A stretch of 64,000 nt of DNA from Siphonodentalium dalli (GCA_032622095.1 CP136062.1:153196875-153260874), one strand, 5' to 3'; numbered from the stretch's first letter, positions 21,589 through 34,074 are shown. The notes: generated from the letters alone by a model not told the origin. Numbers and translations are program-made.

Positions 21589-22716
21589 ACACCAGCGGAT
21601 TGTTGATGTCATGACGTCGTCGCGTTTGCGAACAACGTTAACTCGAAGTGCATGAAGTGGTTCCTGCTTTTATTTCTCCTGTGGTATACAGGTGTACAAC
21701 AATATGTATTCACTGGATGGTATTCCATTTAACACGCGTGTCTCAAGCCTACGCATGTATCGACTTTATGTGCCATGAAAAGACTTTTAGTTTTGCAACC
21801 GAAATGTTTTCAACCACACATTATCTTATAATATTCTGGAAATATAACTGATATATTGGGAGCACTCCCCATTGTTCCATGTCGGGACAGGGACCCTATT
21901 GTCTTTTTAAGTTGATTAAATAAGTCTGCACGATGTGTTTAATAGCGCTCCCGTTGCCGACCAAATATTCAGATCCGATAACCTTTTGATGAGATATATG
22001 CCAGATCGGACGAAGTCAATCCAGTTTACCCATATTTTTCTTCGAAAATATGTAACATAACAGTCAGTAGGTCAATATCGAAAGATGATCAGTCGGTGCC
22101 ACTTTAAAGTCCAGTATTCCGCACTCGCGTCTGCGCAGAACATTAATTGGCCGCTTGGTGGTCTATCATATTGTACGAGTACATACGTTCTTCCGAATCA
22201 AGATAGAGTGGTAGCCCTTGATTAACGCCTATTCATACAGATTGACTATAAATCGGGAGCTGTTCAATAAGAACCATTTACATGAATACGAAGTGATTGC
22301 GGCGGGTGTTGTGATGATATACCGTGAATTCGCTAATGAACTCCCTTTGACATCTGCATTATGGTATAATATTACTCAATTATCTCCCATTATCAGCTGA
22401 TCCTCACCAGTGCTCCTCCATATATATTGATTTCCGCAAATCCAATGAACTAATAACAATTTATAGATCGCACAATAGCATCCCCGATTCACGCCTGCAT
22501 GGTACAACTTGATTAGAATCTAGAAAAATGTTACTAAAGACTACATTTAGCGATGCCCCATCCGTTTTGTCACAAAGATAGTCACAATTTCCATAGCCAA
22601 GCTACCTGCACACATGAATATTGACATAACTCCAAAACAATACGTTGAGAATATGTATTACTATACGTATGAGCACTCTTTACGTACACCAATACGATAT
22701 ATCATACATGTAAATC
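21589..22716. other. Unassigned sequence
   Basis: No gene or clear repeat is supported; frames up to 67 residues lack motifs. Confidence 0.3.
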
Positions 22717-22861
22717 GGGGGGGGGGGTAGTAAAACATTTGCATGAAGGTATGCCGTTTTTTTTTGCAGCTGGCATTTTAGGGGGACCCACCAATCCCAA
22801 ACCTGCAAAAAAAAAAAAAATTTACTCCCAATTTTGTTGACACCACCCCCCCCCCCCCCCC
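22717..22861. mobile_element. G-tract element, copy 1
   Basis: A run of G followed by TAGTAAAACATTTGCATGAA and GGTATGCCG stands at the left. The right end is a C-run preceded by TTGACACCA. TAGTAAAA...TTTGCA with G-tracts recurs at 36647 and 38150. Confidence 0.65.
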
Positions 22862-23851
22862 AATCTCACTAATTTTGGTCCGAAACCGCATAAAACCTTA
22901 CGAATATTGCTCATACCGCTGGGAACTTATCACATTTAGTCCATTAGACGGATTAACCAGTTTTAGCAGCTATGTTTTAATGAAAATTTAAATGTTTCTA
23001 ATGCTGACTGATAGGTAGATTGTCTACCACAACATGTATTAAGAGTTTCCAGGTCAGTGCTTGACGATAGTATGCTAGGTCAGCCTGGGTTAAATTCCGC
23101 ACTGCTAAATGGAAATTATAATGAGTCGATGTAGTGGATAAATACAGTAACCATTCAGAAGCTAGCTCCATAGTATAAGGCATAATATTATCCAATTTTA
23201 CAAAAATGTTATACAAATACAGTGAGATAGCATTTTCCCATGCAAGCTATTACATGAGCCGAACATGTGTTTGAATATTTGGCTGTAACACCTTTTTAGC
23301 TGATAGCATTATCTCAGGACAATGAACTCTTGACTTTTTAGTCACTGCTGACATGTTGTGGACACTTCGGTGACATATCAGTTGTTAAGCTCCAATTAAA
23401 CTCGAGTTGACATATTTTTTGAAATTAGATAAACACAGAGAGGAGATTTACAAGGCTGCAATTGGAACTATTATTTGATCAATTGCTGATATTAGCAAGC
23501 CGATATCCACACAGGATACAGTCACAATTCCATAAGTTCTAACTATTTTGTCAAATACAGGCACAAAAGCTCTTCAGTAAAACATTTGCATGAGGTTGTA
23601 AAATTTTGACTTGTTGGGTACCTGACTAAAGTTTAAAACCTTCTAAAACTGCTTGCAAGAACTCACATTTATAAACCACAGCCATTGCAAATCAAATTAG
23701 ACACCGAGATAACACAAAAAACAATACGCGAGAACAAGTATTATTTATATACATCGCTATATATGGGGCAACAAAATATTATAAAAGTAGATAAAAATTT
23801 GAGTTTGACTTCACGGGGACCTGACTAAAGTTAACAACTTTGTAAAACTGA
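22862..23851. other. Unassigned, with a local direct duplication
   Basis: TGACTTGTTGGGTACCTGAC (about 23608) and TGACTTCACGGGGACCTGAC (about 23809) head a duplicated 50-bp block. A CAGTAAAACATTTGCATGAG block near 23576 echoes the G-tract elements. Confidence 0.4.
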
Positions 23852-24361
23852 GCTCGTATACTTAAGCAAAGATTACGAAATGAACACGTCGCCGAATTTA
23901 TCAGATCGATCTTCGATGACAACAAGAAAAGTGGTGAAAATAAATTACGAACTTACAGGCTTTTTAAAGATAATTATTCTATGGAGAAATATCTTATTGG
24001 AACAAAATGTGTGGAAGATAGAATGCGTTTTACAAGGTTAAGGATTAGTAACCACAATTTATCCATTGAAAAAGGTCGACATTTCAAACCGAAGAAGAAA
24101 TCCATTGAAGATCGAATATGTTTACATTGTCCGATCAAACAGAAACTAGTTGAAGATGAATTTCATTTTATAATGAAATGTCCGTTATATGCTGATTTGA
24201 GAAATGAACTATATGAAGTAATGAAAGTGCAATATAATGGATTTAGCGCTATGTCAGAAACTCGGCAATTCAATTTGATTCTCAAAAATGAAAAACCAGA
24301 TTCTTGTTATAAAATATGCAGCTTGATTAGAAAATGTTTTGATCGAAGATCCCAGCAGTAG
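23852..24361 (+). pseudogene. C-terminal fragment of a second LINE reverse transcriptase
   Basis: The frame is open from just after a TGA at 23849 to a TAG at 24359-24361, with no valid start of its own (the first methionine is at 23981). It encodes a basic region with KLRTYRLFK upstream of that methionine, then TRLRISNH, a CLHC pair and a DEFHFIMKCPLY block. Together these form the C-x2-C...H-x4-C cluster found at the C-terminus of many invertebrate LINE polymerases. No RT catalytic motifs are present, so this is a 5'-truncated copy. It differs from the 2.4-7.0 kb LINE, whose C-terminus lacks this cluster. Confident as a LINE remnant; clade uncertain. Confidence 0.82.
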
Positions 24362-24472
24362 CAACTATGTGTATATTACTTGTTGTATTTATTTAATATT
24401 GTTATTGTGTGCATACTGCCTTACATGGTGTTTTATGCTAATAAATGTTATGTTATGTTATGTTATGTTATA
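23852..24472 (+). mobile_element. 5'-truncated LINE with AATAAA signal and ATGTT tail
   Basis: About 620 bp survive. After the stop at 24361 a short 3' UTR holds AATAAA (24440-24445), directly followed by five or six TATGT/ATGTT units to about 24472, a typical LINE simple-repeat tail. Confidence 0.82.
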
Positions 24473-24963
24473 CATATACGTTCATTGTACCCAAGAATAA
24501 CTTTCGGTAGACTAGAAATCACAGCTATCCATGCGTCCCCCGTCCCAGATGGTTTGCCATTTGGACGGCGTGGGACAGAAATGACCGTTGCGCGTAAGTC
24601 TATCCCCGATTTGGTAGATATAAAGAGCGTTCATTTCACTTCTTTGTAAAAAGCTGGGAAATGGCTGTAACCATGTAAGTATTTTTTCAGAGCACATGGA
24701 GCCAGTATATGATTACTTCGTGTATTTGTCTGCCTGTATTACTCCCTCCAAATTACGAATTTGGAAGCTCGAATGAGCTATGTCCGTTTTAGCTACCATA
24801 CTTGATACAGCGTTCATTTATGATAATAAAACCATGCTGTTTCAACTGATATTAGTGATATATAATATATTTATTGAAAATAAGAACATCTAGTCACATA
24901 TTACCAGTAGAAAAACTAGATGGACAAAAGAAACCACAATTTCCGCTGACAATTTAAGATGTG
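24473..24963. other. Unassigned sequence
   Basis: No gene. A GGAAGCTCGAATGAGC-like block near 24765 is the inverse of one near 9270-9295. Confidence 0.3.
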
Positions 24964-25554
24964 CTTTGTCCGCGCTGGACCAAAATTGACTTTTGCCAAA
25001 TGAAAATATTTTTTGCCAAATTATTTTAGCATTTGCCAAATGATATCCCTGATAGTATCATTTTCTGCAACCTTAAGTCTTATGTTTGGACACTCGCGGT
25101 TTAACGACTTTTGATATCGATAGAAAAACTAGTTAATAATTAATTATACTGGCATCTCTATTGTGGTTATCATACAACACTAATCCAATCGCCGGACAAT
25201 ACAATGGTCAAAGGGTTGATTCGTCAGAAGGGCACATCACAGGGGGATTAGCTATGTAACCACTACCACCACACTAAATACTAGTAATCCCTCTAACCAT
25301 TAGTACTAATGTTATGAGATTAACTGCATCTTAATAGAGGTGGTAACTTGTCCTAAACCTTATAAAACAGCACTAATATAATTATATTGTAAGAGTTTCA
25401 TGAGATGAATGGTATTGATTGACCAATATTTTTTCAACTTTCTTGAGGAATTAAAAAGTGACTTGCCAAAACTTTTGTCAAATGAAAATATTTTTTGCCA
25501 AATGTGAATTATTTTTGCCATTGGCAAATTTGGCAAGTGGCAGCGCGAACCCTG
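24964..25554 (-). mobile_element. hAT-like MITE, copy C
   Basis: Left end CTTTGTCCGCGCTGG (a mutated CAGTG-type terminus), right end GGCAGCGCGAACCCTG. The interior aligns by eye along its length with copies A and B. Flanking 8-mers (AAGATGTG and CGTACCAA) do not match, so this copy is older or an end was rearranged. Confidence 0.88.
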
Positions 25555-25841
25555 CGTACCAAGCATTCATAATGTGCAAACGCACAAAAACAATGTACGA
25601 GGAACTGACACAAAACATAGCAGTTTGACTGTTGCGAGAATATGCTAGTTTATTTTTTTTGGAACAGTTTGACACCTTATCTTTTCGGAAATACTCAGTG
25701 GTTTTCCCATAATAGTCTGACCAAAGTTGCCAGTCGGAGATCCACACATCTTGGAGAATCCTTCGACTGACAACTTTGGTCAGAATGTTAGAGCAAACAA
25801 ATGTGAATGTGGACATAAATGAGGTATCAGCTTGTTTTTAA

Positions 25842-26233
25842 CCCTTTACCCAACAGAATGGCCCTGTGCCAATGCATTCTCTTATATATGCGAGTCGACC
25901 ATAGGTCGCCTCGCATATATAAGAGAATGCATTGGCTTAACACATTACAAATTATAAAATTGTTAAAGAATGTAAGAAAAAATGGTAAAAAGTGTTAAAA
26001 AAAGATTTTTTTTAGGCCAATGCATTCTCTTATATATGCGAGGCGACCTATGGTCGACTCGCATATATAAGAGAATGCATTGGCACAGGGCATAACTGTA
26101 ACTATCACAATGTGGTCAAGGAGCCGGTTCCAATGATATCCATATTTGTATGGTTCTATTGAGACAGACCGATGATATTTTAGGCTGTTGAAGCTTTATT
26201 TGGCCGGTTTTGGCCGGTTTGTTGGGTAAAGGG
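25842..26233 (-). mobile_element. PAL-1 MITE copy 2, TTAA-flanked
   Basis: CCCTTTACCCAACAGAATGG at left and GGTTTGTTGGGTAAAGGG at right, with TTAA at 25838-25841 and 26234-26237. Both 69-bp hairpins are present (about 25867-25936 and 26014-26083). Orientation is opposite to copy 1. Confidence 0.92.
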
Positions 26234-26459
26234 TTAAATAAAGTATAGCATCTGCTCGTATAGCTGTCAAAATAATATGTAATAAGTAATATCTTAGTTT
26301 ATTACCTTTTTTCCTCGCTTCAGGTTGCGTTTTAGATCGTCTCGGCCATTTTGAATGCGTGATACTCATCAACTCGAAACCACGTGATTCCCCACCGTGA
26401 TACCACCTGGTCGGTTCTGGTTTCCACAATGAGACAATAGCAATAGTGTCACCATTATT

Positions 26460-26580
26460 GTGAAGTCTTTGATCATAAACAAAATTGAAAGCGTTTGCTA
26501 TCGGGGAAAACTCGCAGACAAAGACAGTGATCGGGAGAGTGGTGATTCGTGGCTGTAGATGGAATTGTCTCCCTTTTACG
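26460..26580. repeat. Segmental duplication (pair at 34345-34460)
   Basis: Shared blocks include AAAACTCGCAGACAAAGACA, GTGATCGGG and GAAATTGTCTCCC-like sequence, in the same order. Confidence 0.8.
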
Positions 26581-27466
26581 AAATTCCGATCTACCTGTTC
26601 AGACTGTTCTCCCGAAAACCAGCAAATTATCTGCTTATAATAGCATTTGTTTTAGGTCGATAATCTACTTAGAATCGCGCATTTTGAGTCGGCAATGAAC
26701 TGAAAATGAGAGCGTTTTAGTCACATTATCGACTCGTGATGACTTATAATTGTATGTGAATTATGTGCGGATAATGACACAAATAAACCAACTCACGACT
26801 TAGCAGCTCTTTAAAATGTATTTTCGCTGTGGTCGCGCCATGAAACGGATATTCAGTCCATTATCTGCTTATTTCAGAATCAAATAATCTAATGTGAACC
26901 TATTTGCATATTATAGGTCGTATGTGCGTATTTGCACGAGGATGCGTTGACCTGTTCTCATGAAAAATAAGCTCATATTAAACTTATTTCAAAAACAAAA
27001 ATAAGCCAATATTGGCATTATTTTACGCTCTATATGAACCTAAATTAACTCACTATATGTCAATAGGACATCATCGATACTTTCCGTCGAATGTTGGCGC
27101 GAAAGCACAAAATCAGACATTCGCGATTTGACGAGGGTGATATTTGCTCTTTATAATGTGTTTTCACTGTGGCCCGCACCATAAACGGAATAACGGGTAA
27201 AAGTCCAATATGGGCATATTTCAGAATATAATAAGTCCAATATGAATGTGAATATCGATCAACAGTCAAAGTCACGATAATTTTTCAACTGTTTACAATT
27301 TCTCGCGCAAAAGTAAACGAAACGCTCTTCGTACAATATCAGGAATAGTCTAACAAGGAGCGCTCTTTATTTGTCCACGCCGAAGAAATCCCGATGTTTC
27401 TAAATTTCATGATTTGCATAAATCTGTCCGCGTCATATGAATGCTCAATAAAATTATTTCTCGTGT
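26581..27466. other. Unassigned, with dispersed ATTGGACTTAT-type fragments
   Basis: Several inverted fragments of the TATTGGACTTATTTGATTCT block are scattered at 26870-27250. No gene. Confidence 0.35.
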
Positions 27467-27480
27467 TTATCGCGTATTTG

Positions 27481-27757
27481 TCTGACGTAACCAGACCGAA
27501 TTGCATGACGTAACCAGACCGGGTTGTATGACGTAACCTAACCGGGTTGTATGACGTAACCTGATCGGGTTATATGAGATAACCTGACCGGGTTGTATGA
27601 CGTAACCTGACCGGATTGTATGACGTAACCTAACCGGGTTGTATGACGTAACCTGACCGGGTTGTATGAGATAACCTGACCGGGTTGTATGACGTAATCT
27701 GACCGGGTTGTATGACGTAATATGACCGGGCTGTATGACGTAACCTGACCGGGTTGT
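27481..27757. repeat. 23-bp minisatellite, 12 units
   Basis: The unit TGACGTAACCTGACCGGGT plus TGTA is repeated 12 times with few changes. Two variant units read TGAGATAACC, spaced regularly (about 27573 and 27665). The repetitive 78- and 106-residue minus-strand frames here are repeat artefacts. Confidence 0.95.
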
Positions 27758-27860
27758 AACAAAGGCGAGCTCAATTTCAGGCTTCAAACCACCAATTGTC
27801 TTTAACCCCGAGGTTCATGGCGGGGGCTGTGCAGGTGGCTGTTGCTGCATTAAAGATATT

Positions 27861-28039
27861 GTGCCAGTGCAATCTCTTATACGGTACATGCGAGTCTCCC
27901 CCGTGGAGCCTCGCATTTATAAGAGAATGCACTGATTTACCGGGTCAGGGTAAACAGTGTTAGGCCAATGTATTATATTTTATATGCGAGGCTCCCTATG
28001 GTGGGAGACTCATATATCAGAAAACGCATTGGCACAGGG
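27861..28039. mobile_element. Divergent PAL-type copy
   Basis: Two hairpins start GTGCCAGTGCAATCTCTTAT and GGCCAATGTATTATATTTTA and end with GCATTGGCACAGGG. Hairpin tips read GAGTCTCCC...GGAGCCTC where other copies read GAGTCGACC...GGTCGCCTC, so tip sequence changed but pairing persists. Outer ends are not identified. Confidence 0.75.
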
Positions 28040-28121
28040 TTTTCGCAAACTTTCTGGAATCTCCATTCATGGAAGGGTTAAGATCGTTTGTCAGAGCAAG
28101 CCATGCATTCTTTTTGCTTAT

Positions 28122-28788
28122 TGTCCCCCGACGTTTCCGTCGGAGGACTATAGAAATGACCCTCGTCCGTCCGTCCGTGCGTCCGAGATCGGGTACCTTC
28201 ATGGTGTAATCAACTCCTCCTACAGTTTTAAACGTAGAGATTTGAAACTCTGGGATATTGTTCCCAACATGTTGGTGATTTGCAACATCTATATAGCTAA
28301 TCAAAAATATAATTTTTTCCATATTTTTGGGGGGTATTCGACTTAGAAAATTTGGAACATTTTTGCCTTTTGGATGAGATTGGGTACCTTCATGGTGTAA
28401 TCAACTCCTCCTACAGTTTTAAATGTAGAGATTTGAAACTCTGGGATATTGTTCCTAACATGTTGGTGATTTGCAACATCTATATAGCTAATAAAATATA
28501 TCATTTTTTCCATATTTTTGGGGGGTTTTCGACTTAGAAAATTTGGAACATTTTTGCCTTTTGGATGAGATTGGGTACCTTCATGGTGTAATTAACTCCT
28601 CCTACAGTTTTAAATGTATAGATTTGAAACTTTGGGATATTGTTCCTAACATGTTGGTGATTTGCAATATCTATATAGCTAAAAAAAAAATTATGGAGTT
28701 ATTAACCCTTTTCGACTTAGAAAATTTCAACATTTTTTTTTAATTTCTTTAACAAAGCGGCATCGACTTGCCATGTTGTCGGGGGACA
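28122..28788. mobile_element. Element with TGTCCCCCGAC ends and three 191-bp repeats
   Basis: Ends TGTCCCCCGAC and GTCGGGGGACA form an 11-bp inverted repeat. After a CCGTCCGTCCGTGCGTCCG lead, three units begin at 28185, 28376 and 28567 (period 191) with GAGAT(C/T)GGGTACCTTCATG; the third is shorter. Each ends with a CGACTTAGAAAATTT block. The layout recalls repeat-core non-autonomous elements of molluscs (pearl-like), but class is not proven. Confidence 0.8.
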
Positions 28789-29352
28789 CTGTGGTCTGCT
28801 GACCTTTTATTTATATTAAAGATGCACTGTCCAATTTGACACAATGAAACCGTCATCTGTGCGTTGTCTATATAACAGAAAATACTTATATCGGATGCCT
28901 GAGACCATTACTAGAAGGTTCACTGGGGGGGGGGACCACTACCTGAGAAATTGCTCGCTTTCGATAAACGATACGGTGCGCTGCCTAAACGCTACGTGCA
29001 CAGTCGCGAAGCTACGGTACACTTCCGGTGAAAACAGTTATTACGTGCAATTATTTTGACGATTTCATTAATTATATAGAAACTATTTACTCAAGAAGTG
29101 TGTTGAACATGAACAATAAAGTTGAAAAGTTGTCCCATTGGATATTTATGGAAAAATTTACATCCTAATATATGCTAAAAATCGCAATCCTATTTGTTAC
29201 TTTAGGACAGATAGCACACAGTGCATGAGCCAACAAATTGCCAACGAAAATAACGAAATACTGTCGTCACCTAACTTCGTCTTGAATGTCGATCTATTGA
29301 GCGCTTTTATTAATTAGCTTGCTGACTCCATGCTTTCCGTCTCCATTTGGGG
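28789..29352. other. Unassigned sequence
   Basis: Includes a G-run at about 28926-28935. No gene. Confidence 0.3.
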
Positions 29353-29457
29353 TACAAAAATTTAGCCAAAAGTTTAGCCAAATGATTTTTTTTTATTAGC
29401 CAAATTCGAAAAATATTAGCCATTGGCTAATTTGGCTACCGACAGCGCGAACACTGC
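29353..29457. mobile_element. Short hAT-like variant, copy D
   Basis: Subterminal TTAGCCAAA motifs replace the TTTGCCAAA of copies A-C. The right end GACAGCGCGAACACTG matches their termini. Only about 105 bp; the left terminus is diverged. Confidence 0.6.
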
Positions 29458-29819
29458 CAACAATTCACTGATAAATTATTGATTGGCTATAGAAATAAAT
29501 ATAAAACGATGAATTTGTCCCACTAAAAATTGCTACGGTTCAGGTCTCAAAACATGCTACTCACATGACTCGCTTCCGATGTTTTCGCTACGGTTCCCTC
29601 TTGCATGTAATATGAATTTTGATTGTTGGTGTCTCAGATAGGAAAATATAACGAAACATAACTAAATATACCCCGAATACTTGTGTAATTTGTAACTGGC
29701 TATATAATGAATAGCACACTTCATATATATACCGGCCTTGTACAATACAATAAATTCCGCTTCAGCGAAATCAGGTTGTGCTTCAGCTCATTTGGATTGC
29801 GATTCAGCGCAATCATTAA

Positions 29820-29969
29820 CCCTTTCAGTGCCGAGTCCGGTTTTGTATCAACCCATATTTCCTTTTAGAGATCTTTCCATCAATGTATCACATTATTGTA
29901 ATCAATAAATTTGAAAAAATGATCAAGGAAACATGGGTTGATACAAAAATCGACTCGGCACTGAAAGGG
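29820..29969. mobile_element. TTAA-2 MITE, 150 bp
   Basis: Inverted ends CCCTTTCAGTGCCGAGTC, continuing through TTTTGTATCAACCCAT, are flanked by TTAA at 29816-29819 and 29970-29973. Termini start CCCTTT like PAL-1 and TTAA-3. No coding capacity. Confidence 0.92.
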
Positions 29970-29971
29970 TT

Positions 29972-30350
29972 AAAGACATATTATGGACTTGTTTTTGGTG
30001 CGTAAAAACGATAAATTAGTACTCAGGCGCTATGTCAACTGGGAGAATGTAGCATTCTACTAACATCGCCAAAAATCTCAAAGAAATCTACCATACAACT
30101 CCATAGAACTTGAACACCGTCTGAACTACGCTAAATTGTAAATATTTACATCTCGATTCGGGACGCAACAATCGCCGATAAACTAACGTTAACGAGTCGC
30201 CATCAATACTCATTGCAGTTAATAAATATATAAGACTGACGGTGTGTGATGTAAATATGGATTAATATTCATAAAAAATAACTACTTTGAGAAAGATTAT
30301 TCTCCATTTATATGTGACCACCCAACGGGAATGTTTCACATTACTTTAAC
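29972..30350. repeat. Segmental duplication (pair at 33622-33990)
   Basis: Shared in order: AGACATATTATGGACTTG, GTAGCATTCTACTAACATC, AAATTGTAAATATTTAC and GTGTTTCACAT-like blocks. The copy here begins at the TTAA that TTAA-2 used. Confidence 0.85.
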
Positions 30351-30439
30351 TAAAATTCGGTTTAGTGTAAACAATATTTTATTTTCGAACACAACCCTCA
30401 ACACATACAAACAAATTGACATAATTTTTACAACACATA

Positions 30440-30863
30440 TGTGACCCGCCATATCAAATCCAGTCGTAAGTCGGGATTGTTTTACCCTGTGCCAATGCAT
30501 TCTCTTATATATGCGAGCCGACCATTTATTACAATTTTAAAAAAAAATCTTGTACATTGTGTATTCTTTAACAATTTTATAATTTCACCCATACAGAGCC
30601 CCAGACAAACATGAGCAGACGACACTCTTCTATATGCTTCTATATATGTGTGTGGCTCCCTGCAGGGTAATGGATGTTTTTTATTTTATGTCCTAAAAAT
30701 TGTAAGAAACATTTATTTTAAAAAAATGATAAAACATTGTTAGGCCAATGCATTCTCTTATAAATGCGAGGCGACCTATGGTCGACTCGCATATATAAGA
30801 GAATGCATCGGCACAGGGTAAAAAAATCCCGACTCACGACTGGATTTGATATGGCGGGTCACA
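30440..30863. mobile_element. PAL-2 MITE copy 1
   Basis: Outer ends TGTGACCCGCCATATCAAAT and their inverse are flanked by TA (30438-30439 and 30864-30865). The inner core is the PAL type starting CCTGTGCCAATGC. The first hairpin has lost its second half, while the second (about 30743-30812) is complete. The central spacer (CTGCAGGG, CATATATAGAAGC type) is inverted relative to the copy at 62430. Confidence 0.88.
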
Positions 30864-30865
30864 TA

Positions 30866-31871
30866 TGTTCAAAAACGGGGATAAGACAACAAGCCTTTTA
30901 TTAAGTCTTTTCCTCTGAATAAAGTTACCCTTTGTATATCAGAACTGATACATTATAGGGTAAATTAGCAGACGGGGATAACATGTAACATGCTAGATAA
31001 CAAAAATTGTTCTATAGGAGGGGTTAGACGGACAGAGTGCAGGAAGGAAGAACGTTTGTCAAGTTAATTGGTATTGTATACCATGCATTGGCCAAAATGA
31101 AAGAGGGGAGTGAAGCAAAGTATACCGTATATATTTTTATTTACACAACTTTGGTATTTATAACATACTATTTGCGAACCAAGAACAATTCAAAATCAAA
31201 TCGAAAACGCATCGCGGCCCACTTGGAGGAGAGCGAAAAACATATGTGTAATGTGGATTCAGTAATAAACTAATTGGTTAGAAGTGAACTTTAGCAAAAT
31301 GTGGATTTGGCCTCCCATTTAACCAACCAGTAACGCATCAAATTCAACTTATTTTTCAAAAATTCCCGGGAGAGCTTACTTCAGAATTCTCCCCTCTGGC
31401 GAATTCGCGGCTCCAATGACCTATATGTCAACGCCACATGTATAGTATACTTTCTGATTAGTGTAAACGCTATTTTAGGAAATATGATGAACTTATTCAG
31501 GTATATTTAATCTGCCAAACACTTGTCCTTTGGCAAATATAGTAAAACACCAGTATTGCCGGAAATTTCAACATAGTCGAGACTGAATAAATCTGTCTGA
31601 ATAAATAATTTGAAATATTCATATGGTGAATTGAGTCGTATCAATGTATATGAGCAAACGATATACTATTTTAGGAACACATCATGGACTTTGATATAAT
31701 CAGCTATATATTTAATCAGCCAAGCACATGTCCTTAAGCAAATATAGTAAAACACCAGCATATATAGCCGCAAATTTCAACATAGTCGAGACTAACATTT
31801 CCGGAAACAATAGTTACAAAAAGTCCGAATAAAGAATATAAAATATTTGTATGGTGACACATTGAGTCCGT
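30866..31871. other. Unassigned, with a local direct duplication
   Basis: Blocks with TATATTTAATC(T/A)GCCAA and ATATAGTAAAACACCAG recur at about 31503-31545 and 31705-31755. No gene supported; the 78-residue frame at 31037-31273 has one hydrophobic stretch (YTVYIFIYTTLVFITYYL) but no other support. Confidence 0.4.
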
Positions 31872-32175
31872 TAACGACCAGGGACGTAGCTAGATGGTCT
31901 CTTCTCCCATTTGAATGTTTTATTTCATTACGCTGGTCGTGACTGATAAGCAACACGATTAGAAAAAATTACTATTGTCACCAATTCCCAATTAAATTCC
32001 TAACGTTGTTGCTAGTTGCTACTATACAAATATTACCGTCGGCGCTTACCAAATATTGACTGCGCGTTCTATTTTAAACGTGCGGCGCACACTTTAAGGA
32101 ATGTCAATAGAATTAAATTTGCATAAAAGACACACTTGCTTGATAATTATAACTGCACAATAAAATTATGATAAT
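31872..32175. repeat. Segmental duplication, copy 1 of 3
   Basis: GGGACGTAGCTA, ATTACGCTGGTCGTGACTGA and TAAGCAACACGATTAGAAAA are shared with 32789-33010 and 34075-34340. Confidence 0.88.
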
Positions 32176-32261
32176 GCCGATCTACACGCTTTTTAATATT
32201 CTACCAATAACAGTATTTGATTTGTTCCATCGGCTTATTTAGTGTTGTAACAAATTTTAAA

Positions 32262-32788
32262 GATATGGGCGGTGTTGGCGGTGGGTATGGTGTTAAAATA
32301 TTTACCTCCGTCAAAAACACCGCCATAAACAGAAATAATAGTAAAATATAGACAGACTTTGTTATTATACCAATCAGAAATATGGCATAAACAGTATGTT
32401 ATTGCCAAATGTTTTTCCTTTGTTATGTATACACAAAAGCAAAAAACGTTACAGAACCTGGCTTTTCTTTATATCCGGATATGGAAACATAAAGAGCGTT
32501 ATTTGTTAATGTTTTCCTAATATGGAAATACTAAAGAGCGTTTATATTATTTGTGTGTGATGAACCAATATAATTGCGATGTGTTATGTAAACAGAAGCA
32601 CAACTTATGTAACACGAGCAGGCTCCTGTTTACGCACACCACCGTACGTCTTGGCGACAATATACTATTTACGCGCTGCTATTGTTTGGCATATGAACAA
32701 AACTATATATATTTTAATATTCCTTCTGTTGATGGCGATTTGAACAAATATGAATATTTCTGCAACGAACGCCGCCCGTGCCTTTAAC
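32262..32788. repeat. Segmental duplication of about 525 bp (pair at 44311-44838)
   Basis: Near co-linear, from GGGCGGTGTTGGCGGTGGGT to a GCCTTTAA end. Includes AAAGAGCGTTATTTGTTA and ACGTCTTGGCGACAATATAC. Roughly 90 percent alike by eye. Confidence 0.92.
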
Positions 32789-33010
32789 GAGCAGGGACGT
32801 AGCTATAGATGATCTCCTCTCCGTTCTTCGAAACCCATTTGAAAGTTTAATTTCATTACGCTGGTCGTGACTGATAAGCAACACGATTAGAAAAAAAATA
32901 CTATTGTCACCAATTCCCACTCAAATTCTTAACGTTATTGCTACTAATATAAATATTACCATCGGCGCTTACCAAATCTTGACTGTGAGTTCTATTTTAA
33001 ACGTGCGGAA
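32789..33010. repeat. Segmental duplication, copy 2 of 3
   Basis: Same blocks as 31872-32175, ending near CTATTTTAAACGTGCGG. Confidence 0.88.
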
Positions 33011-33621
33011 TAAAAAATGCAGCGAAATAGAGCGAAATCTGGAAATAAGTTTTATTAACTAAATAACGGAGATATTTGAAGAAGTATTTCTGACGAAATA
33101 ACGGAAATATTTGAAGAATTGTTTTAAAGAGCGTAACCCAAATCTCCCCCAAGCCCACCCACCCACCCTATAGAAGAATTTGACTTACCCTATAGAAGAA
33201 TTTGACTTATATTTCACCAGAGTTTATCTATTGTGGTGTTGCAATTTTTAATACAAATCGCCGTTATTTCGTGAAGGTACATTATTTAAAGAGTTATTAC
33301 CCTTCAGTTTATATATGATAGTCAATCGAAACCACGCGTGCCTCCCGTGGTCGCGATTGTATGCCAATAGCCATCTTATCGTGAACCCCGATTTGTTATT
33401 TTTTGGTAGTCAAGCGTGTGCGTATTAGGTGCAAAAAGAACGTTGACAATGACAATGTCCCAACTGTTTACAATTTCTTGCACAGAAGTGAGATAAAAGC
33501 TCTTTTTTTTCTTACAACTTCGGGAATAGATGTCCGCGTCATCTCAAGCTCCAATAACAGCATTTGATTTGTCCCATCGGCTTATTTAGATCCGTAACCG
33601 GACTTTGTTTTAACAAATGTT
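33011..33621. other. Unassigned, with short local repeats
   Basis: ACGGA(G/A)ATATTTGAAGAA and ACCCTATAGAAGAATTTGAC each occur twice. No gene. Confidence 0.4.
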
Positions 33622-33990
33622 AAAGACATATTATGGACTTGTTCGGTGCGTGAAACTGGTAAGTTAGTATTCAGGTGCTATGCCAACTATAGAGGAATGT
33701 AGCATTCTACTAACATCACCGAAAATCTCAAGCAAATCGACCGTACCACTCCATAGGAAACATTGTCTGAACTACGCTAAATTGTAAATATTTACTACTC
33801 GAATCGGGACGCTTCTATCGGTGATAAACTTACGAAAACGATTTCCCCAGCGGCAGTCACTGCATTTAATTAATATACAAAAATGACGGTGTGTGTTGTC
33901 CATTTAGATATAAAAATAACTACTCTGAACAATGGTATTCTCCACTTCTATTTGATTACCATACCGGAGTGTTTCACATCACTTTACGGG
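33622..33990. repeat. Segmental duplication (pair at 29972-30350)
   Basis: Same block order as its partner, with small indels. TTAA precedes the shared start, as at the partner's TTAA-2 insertion edge. Confidence 0.85.
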
Positions 33991-34074
33991 AGTATAATGT
34001 CAGAATAAGCAATTATTTTGGATGGTTTCTATTAACAAGAATCAATTTGGTTATAGCGAGATAATTCACCGAAA

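Noticed and set aside
27467-27787. Two overlapping repetitive minus-strand proteins
   Set aside because: A 23-bp minisatellite read in different frames.
31037-31273. Small membrane protein
   Set aside because: A single hydrophobic stretch in an AT-rich 78-residue frame is not enough.
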